From the NCBI RefSeq assembly GCF_001618425.1, contig NZ_BDCU01000010.1:20913-84912 (forward strand): 64,000 nt of DNA, given 5' to 3'. Both the position numbers and the translations under genes were made by a program. Below are positions 16,095-25,301 of this stretch, in pieces. The notes under the pieces are model-generated. The model was not told the origin of the DNA. It did not search any database and saw only the letters and a program-made list of their open reading frames with translations. The DNA is from Nocardia fusca NBRC 14340 (lineage in GTDB: Bacteria; Actinomycetota; Actinomycetes; Mycobacteriales; Mycobacteriaceae). Every line of letters starts with the position of its first letter. The first letter of the stretch is position 1.

Positions 16095-17716
16095 ACGGCG
16101 TCGGGGGACAGGCGATGAAGCAGTTGCAGGCGGGGCAGAACATCCCGCTGGCCGGCGGGGTCACCCGCTTCCGGGTGAACGCGGCTGTGCCGCTGACGGT
16201 TTCGGCGCTGGTGGTGGCCGCGGACCTGCGGGTCGGTTCGGCGGCCGATGTGCTGGTGTCCGACCGTCCGTCCGGCCCCGGGGTCCGGGTCGAGGAGGCG
16301 GCGGTCGTCGTCACGCCGGCCGAAGTCCGCGCGGATGCTCAGGCGGTACTGCTGGTGGCCGCCGCGCAGAGCGGGCTCGGCGTGGTGACCGCATCGCTGT
16401 CGGAGAACGATGCCGCGGTGGCCGAGTTCGTGATCGCTCCGCAGGCCGGGGAAACGGCCCTGATCTGCTTCGAACTGTACCGGCGCGGTGCGGGCTGGAA
16501 GCTGCGCGCGGTAGGTCAGGGGTACGCGGGCGGTATCGGTGAACTGCTCCGGGCACACGGCGCCGACGGTTTCGCCGCCGCCGCACCCGCCGCGGCGGCG
16601 GCCGCGCCCACTGTGCTCGACGCGACGGTGGCCGCCCCCACCGCAGCGACCGCTGTGCCGGGTGCGCAGGCCGAGATCCCGCCCCTGGAGGTCGGGCACG
16701 GGCTGGAACGCCTGTGGATGATCTTCGAGGACGCCGCCCGTTCGGCCGCCGCCCTGGAATCGGCGCGGGGTTTCGCGGCCGAACGCCTGGATCAGGAACT
16801 GTCGGCCGCGGTCTCCGATCCGGCCACCCGCAACACCCCCGCCGCCGACGCCGCGCGAGCGGCCGCGCAGCGGCGGCACGACGAACTCACGGCGACCGCC
16901 GAACACAATCACCGGCGCGACAGCACCCAGTTACTGCGCGAACTGCACGAGGCGGACGCGGTGCTGCCCGCGGCGCTGGCCTCGTGGAAATCCCCCGCCT
17001 GGGACCGCCCGGCCGCCCCGGCGGACGGTATCCGGCTCGGTGAGCTCTACGCGCTCGACCGGGGCGCGCTGCGAATCCCCTACTGTGTGCCGGTCCCGCT
17101 GAATCGCCCGCTGTGGGTGGACACCGAATCTTCGGCGGCCGTCGCGCCGGTGATCGGCGCCCTGCTCGCCCGGTTGATGCGGGCCGCGCCGGGACGCCGG
17201 ACCCTGGTCGACATCATCGATCTCACCGGCGCGTTCACCGGTTTCACCGGGATGCTGGCACCGGTGCTGGCGGGCCCGCCGATCACCGATCACTCCGATA
17301 TCTCCCCGCGGTTACAGCAGCTCGTGGACGCCGCCGAACTGGCGGAGATGGCCTACAACTCCGGGCAGGCGATACCGCCGGCCGAGCATCGCATCCTACT
17401 GGCGGCGGATTTCCCGCACGGATACCAGGCCGCGGACGCGCAGCGGCTGGTGGCGTTGCTGGCCCGCGGGGATCTGATCGGCCTGTCGATCATCATCGTC
17501 GGCGCGAACGAGTCCGAGTCGGGGGACAGCGCGGTGGCCACGCTGTCGCGTGCCTGCCGCCATCTGCCGACCGTCACCGGCACCCCGCTCTTCGATCCGT
17601 GGACCGGTAACGCCTGGCAGCTGGACCTGGACCTGCTACCGCACGAACCCGAACAGCGGGCGCGCATTCTGCGGGCCGAGTCCGGGTCGGGCGATTCGAG
17701 CGCCGGAGGCATGTGA
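16091..17716 (+). CDS. TerD-like N-terminal domain fused to helical and ATPase-like C-terminal regions
   Basis: A 541-residue multi-domain protein. Residues 1-165 form a divergent TerD domain (MKQLQAGQNIPLA at residue 9, LRAVGQGYAGGIGELL near 150) without the calcium site. An alanine-rich linker leads to a helical stretch from about 200 (LERLWMIFEDAARSAAALES). From about residue 310 the C-terminal domain has the look of a FtsK/HerA-type strand order (RPLWVDTESSAAVAPVIGAL, RTLVDIIDLTGAF, HRILLAADFPHG, LSIIIVGANES) but no Walker A glycine-lysine loop, so it may be an inactive relative. ATG 16091 overlaps the upstream stop; ATG 16115, behind GGGGGA, is an alternative start and fits the TerD N-terminus better. 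Confidence 0.75.
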   Translation: MNGVGGQAMKQLQAGQNIPLAGGVTRFRVNAAVPLTVSALVVAADLRVGSAADVLVSDRPSGPGVRVEEAAVVVTPAEVRADAQAVLLVAAAQSGLGVVTASLSENDAAVAEFVIAPQAGETALICFELYRRGAGWKLRAVGQGYAGGIGELLRAHGADGFAAAAPAAAAAAPTVLDATVAAPTAATAVPGAQAEIPPLEVGHGLERLWMIFEDAARSAAALESARGFAAERLDQELSAAVSDPATRNTPAADAARAAAQRRHDELTATAEHNHRRDSTQLLRELHEADAVLPAALASWKSPAWDRPAAPADGIRLGELYALDRGALRIPYCVPVPLNRPLWVDTESSAAVAPVIGALLARLMRAAPGRRTLVDIIDLTGAFTGFTGMLAPVLAGPPITDHSDISPRLQQLVDAAELAEMAYNSGQAIPPAEHRILLAADFPHGYQAADAQRLVALLARGDLIGLSIIIVGANESESGDSAVATLSRACRHLPTVTGTPLFDPWTGNAWQLDLDLLPHEPEQRARILRAESGSGDSSAGGM

Positions 17717-17765
17717 GAGGTTGCGGCGACCGTGTCGTTCCCGAGGACGCTGCTCGGTTCGGTGA

Positions 17766-18398
17766 TCAGCCGGTCAGGTCGATTACGCAGTTGTCCACGG
17801 CGATGACGATCGGATCACCCGGCGAGATCCCGAGTTCGTCACTCGCTCGGGGGAAGCTCGTCTGGTTGCGGGCACCACCCGAGGAGGAGTACACGGCGCC
17901 GTCCCGCACGATCCACACATCCGAACGGGCGTCCATCTCGCCCAAGGCATCGAGAGTGGTCGCACCGAAATATGTCGTTCCGTTCTCATCGATCACCGTG
18001 CCGTTGGCGAGTTCGTGGCCGTCGGTCGTGAGGCCGGCGGCGACCAGGGCGACGAGTTCGGCGCTCGCCGGGGCGCACCGCGGGTCGGCGTAGGCCGTCG
18101 TGGCCGCGGGGGGTGGCGGAGCGGCCGGGGGAGTCGATGATGCGGCTGTGGGAGTTTCCGGGGGAGCCGGCGGACCGCTGCTCGGCTCGGCGGGCGGCGG
18201 CGCCACCGGAGCCGGTGCGACCACGCTGGTGGCCCGGGCGGGCGCGGCTTCCTCGGCTGCCGTGTCGTCGCTACCGATCAGGTAGCCGATGATGCCGAGT
18301 AGCACGAACGCGCCGAGACCGATCCCGGCCACGATCAGTATGTTCCGGTTCGCTCGTCCGCGCCGAGCGATATTCGCGTGCCGCTGTCGATCATCCAC
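17766..18398 (-). CDS. Membrane-anchored protein with proline-rich spacer and extracellular domain
   Basis: A 210-residue protein. A short basic cytoplasmic part (DDRQRHANIARRGRANRN) precedes one membrane helix (about residues 21-43, ILIVAGIGLGAFVLLGIIGYL). A Pro/Ala-rich spacer (about 55-105) and a folded outer domain with two cysteines (DPRCAPASAEL and VDNCVIDLTG) that could form a disulfide complete it. I do not recognise the domain. GTG 18398 behind AGGGG was chosen; the frame remains open further upstream without a ribosome site. It is convergent with the TerD operon and lies 122 bp downstream, in the other direction, of the GT87 gene start-to-stop order, so it could be independently expressed. 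Confidence 0.72.
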   Translation of the reverse strand: MDDRQRHANIARRGRANRNILIVAGIGLGAFVLLGIIGYLIGSDDTAAEEAAPARATSVVAPAPVAPPPAEPSSGPPAPPETPTAASSTPPAAPPPPAATTAYADPRCAPASAELVALVAAGLTTDGHELANGTVIDENGTTYFGATTLDALGEMDARSDVWIVRDGAVYSSSGGARNQTSFPRASDELGISPGDPIVIAVDNCVIDLTG

Positions 18399-18520
18399 CG
18401 ATATCCCCTGACTGATTGCGGGGCGCCGGCAGGCGCCTCCGGTGATCCCGAACGTCAATCGGCGCGCGGGCGTTTCGTGTTTCACCGGGCTTCACCTCCA
18501 ACCCGGGGAGGGCGTCGAGG

Positions 18521-20362
18521 TCAGCCCAGGCGCGCGGGCGGCTGGAACTCCCGAACCTGCTCCACCGGTGCCGCGGCGGTTGCGGTGTCCCGCTTACCGG
18601 TCCGCGTGGCGGCCACCGCACCGGTCCAGTGGGTGTCGAGGGAGATCCGTGGGCGCAGCACCTCCGGTAACCACGGCAGCAGCGGATCCGGGGCACGGTC
18701 GACCACCCCGCCGACCGGATCGTCCAGATAGTCGTGGCGCACCAGATCCTGCTCGGGCCGGTAGATCTGCCGGACGATCAGCACACACAGTCCGATCACC
18801 GCGAGGTCGCGCAGCAGCACGGTCGCGGTGAACCACTGCTCCGGCAGGCCCTTACGGTCCTCGCCGAGGTAGTAGAACATGCGCGGCACCCACACCAGGG
18901 CGTCGATCGTCATCCACGCCAGCAGGAGCCGCCGGTGGGGTAGGGCCAGCACCGCGATCGGCACCAGCCACAGCGAGTACTGCGGGCTCCACACCTTGTT
19001 CGTCAGCAGGAACGCGGCGATGACCAGGAAGCACAGCTGGGCCAGCCGGGGCCGGCGCGGGGCGGTCAGGCCGATATAGGCGATACCGAGGCAGGCCGCC
19101 ACGAACAGCAGCAGCGAGATCAGGTTGAGGACCGTGGGTGGTTCGCCGTGGCGCAGCGCACCGTCGAAGCCCGACCAGTCGGTGAATGACATCACCACGT
19201 TGTAGAGCGAATCGGGATCGGCGTGCCGCGTGGTGTTGAGCCGGAAGAATTCCCGCCACCCCTCCGGGTACAGCAGCGCGATCGGCAGATTGACCAGGAG
19301 CCAGGTGGCCGCGGCGCCGCCGCCGGTCAGCGCGGCCGCGCCGAGCGGGCGGGTGCCCAGCAACCGGATCCGCGCCGGCACCTCCGCGAGCCAGATGCGC
19401 AGCCCCGCGGCACTGTCGATATCGTGCAGCCGGGTCCCCTGATGCGCGCGGGGGATGCGCTGCATCGGATCGGCGCGCAGGCACAGCACCACGATCGGGC
19501 CCAGCAGCAGCAGGGGGTACAGCTTCGCCGCCCCACCCAATCCCAGCAGGACACCGGCCAGCAGTGGTCGCCGACGGGCCCATGCCAGCAGCCCCAGTGC
19601 GGCGAAGGCGGTCGCGAGGAAATCGAAATTGGTGAAGGCGTGCACGATCACCAACGGAGAACACGCCACCAGCGCCGCGTCCCAGATCCGGCGCCCGGAC
19701 AGCAGTGCGGTCGCCCAGATGGTGACGAGCCAGGCGACCGAGAGACCAAGGGCCACCACATTGAAGTACAGCACCACCTGTAGGGCCCCCGGCAGCGGAC
19801 TGGCGTCCCAGCTCTTGGCCACCAGCATGGACACGTACTGGTACATGCCCGACAGCACCGGATACTCCATATGCCGGACCTCGGTACCGCCGCCGGGTGT
19901 TTCCTCCACCCAGGACTTCTTGTACGGAAACGCGCCTTCGTTGAGCCGTTCGGCGCCGTACAGCGGCACGGTGTCCGAATAGCACATGGCCGTGTACTGC
20001 CGACCGTTGTTCCAGTCCAGGGTGAGCAGCCCGCCGGTGGTGGTGGTCTGCTGGATACATCCGGCCTTGGCGAACCAGCCGAACGCCAGGAAGATCACTG
20101 TGAACGCCAGCAGCACCCGTATCGGCGTCCAGAACCGGGCGCGCCCGATCAGTGCGTGATCGCCGACCGGGCCGCCCACGACCGTGCACAGCTGGGCGGT
20201 CATGGAATCGTTGCGGCTCGGCTTGTCGCGCGCGTCGGCGGAGCGGAGATCCCGGGCGAGCGGGGCGGGCGAATCGTAACCGGCTGTGGCGGCCCGACCG
20301 GTTCGCCCGTTTCCGGGACCTACACCGTCGTCCGGCCCACCCACCAGTCGCTGCTCGCTCAC
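18521..20362 (-). CDS. GT87/DUF2029-type polyprenyl-sugar-dependent glycosyltransferase-like membrane protein (Rv0051-like)
   Basis: A 613-residue polytopic membrane protein of the GT-C fold group that includes mycobacterial arabinan and mannan polymerising enzymes. About 10 hydrophobic helices are visible. After the first helix comes a long outer loop carrying aspartate and tyrosine residues (TLDWNNGRQYTAMCYSDTVPLYGAERL), the usual place of the catalytic acid. It lies directly downstream of ponA1 in the same direction, as Rv0051 follows Rv0050 in M. tuberculosis. That argues for a role in cell-envelope glycan assembly. The GTG start at 20362 is 70 bp after the ponA1 stop. Acceptor and donor are unknown. 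Confidence 0.85.
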   Translation of the reverse strand: MSEQRLVGGPDDGVGPGNGRTGRAATAGYDSPAPLARDLRSADARDKPSRNDSMTAQLCTVVGGPVGDHALIGRARFWTPIRVLLAFTVIFLAFGWFAKAGCIQQTTTTGGLLTLDWNNGRQYTAMCYSDTVPLYGAERLNEGAFPYKKSWVEETPGGGTEVRHMEYPVLSGMYQYVSMLVAKSWDASPLPGALQVVLYFNVVALGLSVAWLVTIWATALLSGRRIWDAALVACSPLVIVHAFTNFDFLATAFAALGLLAWARRRPLLAGVLLGLGGAAKLYPLLLLGPIVVLCLRADPMQRIPRAHQGTRLHDIDSAAGLRIWLAEVPARIRLLGTRPLGAAALTGGGAAATWLLVNLPIALLYPEGWREFFRLNTTRHADPDSLYNVVMSFTDWSGFDGALRHGEPPTVLNLISLLLFVAACLGIAYIGLTAPRRPRLAQLCFLVIAAFLLTNKVWSPQYSLWLVPIAVLALPHRRLLLAWMTIDALVWVPRMFYYLGEDRKGLPEQWFTATVLLRDLAVIGLCVLIVRQIYRPEQDLVRHDYLDDPVGGVVDRAPDPLLPWLPEVLRPRISLDTHWTGAVAATRTGKRDTATAAAPVEQVREFQPPARLG

Positions 20363-20432
20363 GGCACCCGAGGTTACCTGTTACCGGGGTCCCGGCCCGG
20401 ACCGAGCCGGGACCCCGGACAGTGTTGCGGGT

Positions 20433-23402
20433 TTATCCGCCCGAGTCCGGACGGCTGTCGCCGCCGGTGTCGCCGCTGTCTCCACTGTCGCCGCCGGTGT
20501 CGGTGCCGCCGCCGGCGTCGGGCGCCTGGGTGACCGTGGGAGCCGTACTGGTCTGTCCGGCAGTGGGCTGCCCGGGTAGCGGACCTGCGCCGTTGCCCTG
20601 CGGCTGGTTCTGCGGTTGCTGCTGGCTCCGCGGGTTGGGCGCCACCCCGGGTACCGGGATGGTGATACCGGGCAGGATCTCGACCTGGCTCGGCTGGATC
20701 ACCACCGGGGGCTCGAAGGTCGGCATCGTGGTGGAGGGCGCGGTGTAAGGGGCCGTCCACTTCGGCACACCGGCCTGACCCTTGATCGGCGCGGGTTTGG
20801 GGAACTTCTCGATGGGCGTGCCCTCGAGGGCGCCGTCCATCGTGGCCTTCCAGATATCCGACGGCAGACTCGAGCCGTAGATCATCGCGCCGCCGTAGTT
20901 GCGCAGCGGCGAGTTGTCGGTGGTGCCGACCCACACCGCGGTGGCCAGCGACGGCGTGTAACCCACCATCCACGCGTCCTTGTTCTCACCGGTGTCGCCC
21001 AGCTGCGCGGTACCGGTCTTGGCGGCCGAGGGGCGGCCGCCGGCGAGTCCGTGGTTGCGGGAGTAGCCGGCGATGGGTTCCATGGCCGCGGTGACATTGT
21101 CGGCGACGGCCTCGGAAACGCGCCGTTCCCCGGCCACGTCGCCGCGATCGAGCAGTACCGTGCCGTCCGCCGACACGACCTTGCTCACGAAATGCGGCTT
21201 GTGGTACATGCCCGAGGCGGCCAGTGTCGCGTACGCGGACGCCATGTCCAGCGGCCGGGCCTGGTACTGGCCGAGGACGATACCGTTGTTCGGTCCGGCC
21301 CCGCCCGGTTCGGTCAGCGTGGGGCCGAGACCCGGAAGTTCTTCCGGGATGCCCAGTTTGTGCCCCATATCGGCGATCTTCTGCGGGCCGTTCTGCATTT
21401 CCAGCTGCATCCGGTAGAAGCTGGTGTTCAGCGAACGTTTGAGCGCCTCGGCGATGGTGCAGACGCCGCACTGCTCACCCTCGACGTTGGTGATCTCGAT
21501 ACCGTTCACCGTGATCGGCGAGCTGTCGTACATCTGCGACAGCGGAACACCGTTCTCCAGGTTCTGCGCCAGGCCGATCACCTTGAACGAGGAACCGGTC
21601 TGCAGGGCGGCATTGGCGAAGTCGTAGCCGTAGCCGTCCTCGCCGCCGTAGTAGGCGCGTACCGCACCGGTTTTCGGATCGATCGAGGCCACCGCGGTGC
21701 GCAACTTGTCCGGTTCGCCCTCGAGGTTCTTGCGTGCGGCATCGACGGCGGCCTGTTGCGCCTTGGCATCGATGGTCGTGGTGATCTGCAGGCCGGAGGT
21801 GTTCAGCTGCTGTTCGCTGATCCCCGCTTCGGAGAGTTCGCGCAGCACCTGCGCTTTGACATGCCCCTCCGGGCCGGCGGCCTCGGTCGTTTCCCCGGCC
21901 TTGGCCGAGGAAACCACCTGCGGATAGGTCAGGCCGGTGCGTTCGCCACGGTCGAGATTGCCGCCGGCGACCATACCGTCGAGGACGTAATTCCAGCGGG
22001 TTTTCGCGCCTTCGGGGTTCGACTCGGGATCGAGCAGCGACGGCAGCTGAATGGTCGCGGCCAGTACCGCGCCCTCGGCCACGCTCAGTTCCTGCACCGG
22101 CTTGTCGAAATATGCCTTGGCCGCGGCATTGATGCCGTAGGCGCCGCGCCCGAAGTAGATGGTGTTCAGGTAGGCGGTGAGGATCTCGTCCTTGCTCCAC
22201 TGCCGGGCCATCTTCGCCGAGATCACCAGCTCGTGCAGCTTACGGGTGAGGCTGCGTTCGTCACCGACCAGCGCGTTCTTCACATACTGCTGGGTGATCG
22301 TCGAACCACCACCGGCGCTTTCGCGTCCGAGCACGTTGTCGCGGGCGGCGCGGGCGAAGCCGGAGATCGAGAAACCGGGGTTGCTGTAGAAATCCCGGTC
22401 CTCGGCGGCGATGACCGCGTTGCGCACATGCGGCGGAATCTGATCGATCGTCACATCGGTGCGGTTGCCCTCCGGCGGCACCACCCGGGTGATCTCGGTT
22501 TCGCCGTCGGCCGCGAGAATCGTTGCGACCTGGTTGGTCTTGAGATCACCGGGTTCGGGCACCGACACCGTGGAATAGGCGATCAGGAACACCGTGCTCG
22601 GCACCACGATCGCCAGTGCGACCAGGACGTAGGCGATCCGGCGCGCGATCTTCCACCGGTTCTTGCGTTTCTGGGCCGGTCCGCGGCCGTCGGGGCCGCC
22701 GGGACCACCCGAGCGGCCGCCGGGCCGCCGCGGCGGCGGACCGCCCGCGGCTCCGGAGCGGGAGGGCCGGCCCTCCGGCGCGTCGGCTCGGCGCTCCCCG
22801 GTGTTCGGACCCGGACGAGCCGTTACGGGGCGCGGGCCGGTCGGGGTGCGTTCGCGGCGGGTGGTTTCGGCGGGCGCACCCGGTTGCGCCATCTTCGCGG
22901 TGCCCTGTTCACCGCGCGGCGCGCCCGGTTCCCCGGGGCGGCCCATGCGCTGGGTGGGCTGGTTCGGCGGCTGACCCTGCGGCGGGCGCCCGGGCGGCGG
23001 ACCGGGACGCTGCGGCGGCTGCGGACCTCGCGAGGCACCGGGCATGCCACCGGTGTTCGGTCCCGGCCGGCGACCCTCGGGGCCGGGCCGGGGACCCGGC
23101 GCCGGCGGTCGTCCCGTGCCGCCCGGCCCGGGACGCGGCCCGTTCGGTCCCGGACGCGGTCCGCCTGCGGCGGGTCGCGGACCCGTCACCGGACCCGGTC
23201 GGGGCCCACCCGGTCCGGGGCGCGGCCCGCCCGGTGCCGGCGGCCGGCCGCCCGGTCCGGGGCGCGGTGCGTTCGCATTCGGTGCGGGACCACGGTTGGG
23301 TGCACCCGGTCGCTGCTGCGGCTCTCGACCCGGAAGCGGTCCGCGCTGGGTGCGACCACCGCGCGGGTCATCGCCGGGTGGGGGGTCGTAGGGCGAAGTC
23401 AC
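20433..23402 (-). CDS. ponA1: Bifunctional class A penicillin-binding protein PonA1
   Basis: PonA1 polymerises and cross-links peptidoglycan at the outer face of the membrane. The 989-residue protein has a very long Pro/Gly/Arg-rich cytoplasmic region (about 1-250). One membrane helix follows (about 254-278), then a GT51 glycosyltransferase domain with AEDRDFYSNPG near 333 and GGSTITQQYVKN. The transpeptidase domain has SSFK near 602, SLN near 655 and KTGT near 793. The C-terminal tail is Pro/Gln/Asp-rich. GTG 23402 was chosen because GGAGA lies 8 bp before it; a TTG 15 bp upstream would put the ribosome site inside the gene. Position between the DUF5318 and GT87 genes matches M. tuberculosis. 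Confidence 0.95.
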   Translation of the reverse strand: MTSPYDPPPGDDPRGGRTQRGPLPGREPQQRPGAPNRGPAPNANAPRPGPGGRPPAPGGPRPGPGGPRPGPVTGPRPAAGGPRPGPNGPRPGPGGTGRPPAPGPRPGPEGRRPGPNTGGMPGASRGPQPPQRPGPPPGRPPQGQPPNQPTQRMGRPGEPGAPRGEQGTAKMAQPGAPAETTRRERTPTGPRPVTARPGPNTGERRADAPEGRPSRSGAAGGPPPRRPGGRSGGPGGPDGRGPAQKRKNRWKIARRIAYVLVALAIVVPSTVFLIAYSTVSVPEPGDLKTNQVATILAADGETEITRVVPPEGNRTDVTIDQIPPHVRNAVIAAEDRDFYSNPGFSISGFARAARDNVLGRESAGGGSTITQQYVKNALVGDERSLTRKLHELVISAKMARQWSKDEILTAYLNTIYFGRGAYGINAAAKAYFDKPVQELSVAEGAVLAATIQLPSLLDPESNPEGAKTRWNYVLDGMVAGGNLDRGERTGLTYPQVVSSAKAGETTEAAGPEGHVKAQVLRELSEAGISEQQLNTSGLQITTTIDAKAQQAAVDAARKNLEGEPDKLRTAVASIDPKTGAVRAYYGGEDGYGYDFANAALQTGSSFKVIGLAQNLENGVPLSQMYDSSPITVNGIEITNVEGEQCGVCTIAEALKRSLNTSFYRMQLEMQNGPQKIADMGHKLGIPEELPGLGPTLTEPGGAGPNNGIVLGQYQARPLDMASAYATLAASGMYHKPHFVSKVVSADGTVLLDRGDVAGERRVSEAVADNVTAAMEPIAGYSRNHGLAGGRPSAAKTGTAQLGDTGENKDAWMVGYTPSLATAVWVGTTDNSPLRNYGGAMIYGSSLPSDIWKATMDGALEGTPIEKFPKPAPIKGQAGVPKWTAPYTAPSTTMPTFEPPVVIQPSQVEILPGITIPVPGVAPNPRSQQQPQNQPQGNGAGPLPGQPTAGQTSTAPTVTQAPDAGGGTDTGGDSGDSGDTGGDSRPDSGG

Positions 23403-23496
23403 TGACAAGGTCTCCAAAGCTCGTATCGGTCGGATGGGCTCGCTCCGCGGCGCCCCTGGGGGCTCGGCACGTGCACCATCGTCGGGCCGGGCGGTC

Positions 23497-23910
23497 TCAT
23501 TCCGCGGCGGTGCGCCGGTTCACCCGGGAACCGGAACGCCGGCCCTGCGGCGTCTTCCCGAGCACATAGGACTGCACCAGATGATTCCAGCTGCATGTCC
23601 GGCACACCTCGACCACGTGAACCGAGAATTCCTCTCGGGTCTCGGCCAGGCGTACCAGCTCTTCCGGGCTGCGCGCGGAACCCGCGACCGGCCCCAGGCC
23701 GTCGCCGTAGACCCAGGATACGAGGGTGAGTTGTTCCTTCCGGCAGATAGGGCATGTGACCTCGCTCCCCCGACCGTGAAATTTGGCCGCACGCAGCAGG
23801 TAGGGATTGGCGTCACATACCTCGGCGACATCGACACGGCCCGCATAGACGTCAGCCAGCAGCGACTTGCGCCGGAGCGCATAGTCGACCACTTGCCGCT
23901 GTATTCGCAC
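23497..23910 (-). CDS. DUF5318 protein with zinc-ribbon-like cysteines (Rv0049-like)
   Basis: A 137-residue cytoplasmic protein, immediately upstream of ponA1 and in the same direction, as Rv0049 precedes ponA1 in M. tuberculosis. It carries a CPIC pair near residue 56 and a CRTC pair near residue 103, a four-cysteine pattern that probably binds zinc. The strongly basic N-terminus (VRIQRQVVDYALRRKSLL) begins at GTG 23910. The biochemical role is not known. The constant pairing with ponA1 suggests a link to wall synthesis or its control. Confidence 0.85.
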   Translation of the reverse strand: MRIQRQVVDYALRRKSLLADVYAGRVDVAEVCDANPYLLRAAKFHGRGSEVTCPICRKEQLTLVSWVYGDGLGPVAGSARSPEELVRLAETREEFSVHVVEVCRTCSWNHLVQSYVLGKTPQGRRSGSRVNRRTAAE

Positions 23911-24192
23911 GCTCCCAGAGTAGCGGTGATGTAATGGCGCCGCCCACGGCCGCATTGGATTCGTACCTCTGTCGCGGCGGTTCGGTTCCGGTGCCGGCGG
24001 GCCGGGCCCGGCCCTCGCGGATTCTCCGCGTGCGGAGATGCGGCGGGGTCCCGGCGTCCGGTCGCGTCACTCCGGGCGCGATCGATTGGCGCATGTGTGC
24101 CATCCGGACCGTCGGTGCCCGTCCGGTTACCGCGGTATGAAGGGTGACCGTGGAAACCCACGCCAGAGCTGCTCACACCGTACGATTCGAGG

Positions 24193-25290
24193 GTGTCCAC
24201 GGTGTTTCCCGGTCGTCTGCGCGCGCGTGATATCGACCGTGCCGAAACCGCGACCGTGCTCGACGGCGCGTACGCCGAGGGTCAGCTCGGCGCCGCCGAG
24301 TACCACGATCGCATCGCGCAGGCCCGGGCCGCGAAAACGCTCGGTGAGCTGTCCGAACTGGTCGCGGATCTGCAGACGCCCGACGCCCGGCGGGTGCGCG
24401 CCGGGCGTGGTGCCGCCGCGGCCGCCACGGCATCGGGATATCCGCCCGGCACCCGCGCCCGCACCGCCGACCGCGACGCCGCCGGTGCGGTACTGAGCCG
24501 CGCCTTCGGCGAGGGCCAGCTCGCCGAGGACGAGTACCGCGTCCGCGCCGAACTGCTCGCCGACGCGGTCACCCTCGACGATCTCGCCGAGCTCACCGCC
24601 GATCTCCAGGGCGCGCGGCCGGCACCCGTCCCGCCGCCGGCCCGGTCCGGCGGGCAGGGGCGGTACTTCGCGGTGATCGGTGCCGCCGCGCTCGCAGTCG
24701 CCTTCGGCACCTTCGCCCTCGTCCAGCGCGAGGCCGAGCCGGCCCCCGCCGTACCGCCCGTGGCCGCCGCGCCCGAGCCCGCCGCCCCGATGTCGTATGC
24801 CGCCCTGAACGAGGTCGAGCCGCTGGTCATCCCCACTCCGGATCTCGTGACCGAGGCCGGACTCGCCCACTTCGTCGACCACTACCGGACCGAATTCGGC
24901 GATACGGTCGCCGACGAGATCACGCTCTTCCCGGCCCATGCCCGGGTGACCCGCGCGCTGCCGGGGCAGCCGAACCGGAAGGTGACCTACACCTATACCG
25001 GCGGTTTCCACCAGGACAGCGATCCGACCACCCGTTCCGTCGATACGCCCACCGTCGACCTGGCAGCAGTGGACACCGCCGCCATCGGTGCGGCCGCCGG
25101 CACGGCCGCGGCCACTGCCCGGGTGCCCGACGGGGTGGTCTCGATGATCGAACTCGATGTCCAGTCCTCCGACCCGCTCGAGGGCCGGCCGGCGGTGAGT
25201 ATCCATGTGGGCAACACCTTCGACGAATCCGGTTGGTTCGTCCTCAGCCCCGCCGGTGAGGTGCTGAGGGTGTGGCCTTTCGACGGCTAG
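24193..25290 (+). CDS. Membrane protein with two DUF1707 domains and an extracellular domain
   Basis: A 365-residue protein. The DUF1707 (SHOCT-like) motif, which starts with a basic RARDIDRAET and ends ELVADLQ, occurs twice (about residues 9-60 and 92-140), both on the cytoplasmic side. A membrane helix at about 158-178 follows, then a Pro/Ala spacer and an outer domain beginning about residue 195. DUF1707 proteins of actinobacteria are thought to be small regulatory or oligomerising modules; no enzyme activity is known. The GTG start at 24193 fits MSTVFPGRLRARDID. It is followed 11 bp later by a paralogous gene and lies where Rv0048c sits in M. tuberculosis, but homology to Rv0048c was not tested. 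Confidence 0.8.
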   Translation: MSTVFPGRLRARDIDRAETATVLDGAYAEGQLGAAEYHDRIAQARAAKTLGELSELVADLQTPDARRVRAGRGAAAAATASGYPPGTRARTADRDAAGAVLSRAFGEGQLAEDEYRVRAELLADAVTLDDLAELTADLQGARPAPVPPPARSGGQGRYFAVIGAAALAVAFGTFALVQREAEPAPAVPPVAAAPEPAAPMSYAALNEVEPLVIPTPDLVTEAGLAHFVDHYRTEFGDTVADEITLFPAHARVTRALPGQPNRKVTYTYTGGFHQDSDPTTRSVDTPTVDLAAVDTAAIGAAAGTAAATARVPDGVVSMIELDVQSSDPLEGRPAVSIHVGNTFDESGWFVLSPAGEVLRVWPFDG

Positions 25291-25301
25291 AGGAAGCGAC
25301 C

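Noticed and set aside
20616..23405. A 929-codon open frame on the plus strand across ponA1
   Set aside because: It is fully antisense to ponA1, whose motifs and gene order are certain. Long antisense frames are common where third-position G+C is high. The translation is Arg/Gly/His-rich without any known domain.
23999..24014. 16-bp palindrome GGGCCGGGCCCGGCCC upstream of the DUF1707 gene
   Set aside because: Pure G/C palindromes of this size arise often by composition alone in this DNA; no second copy or promoter element supports a regulatory role.
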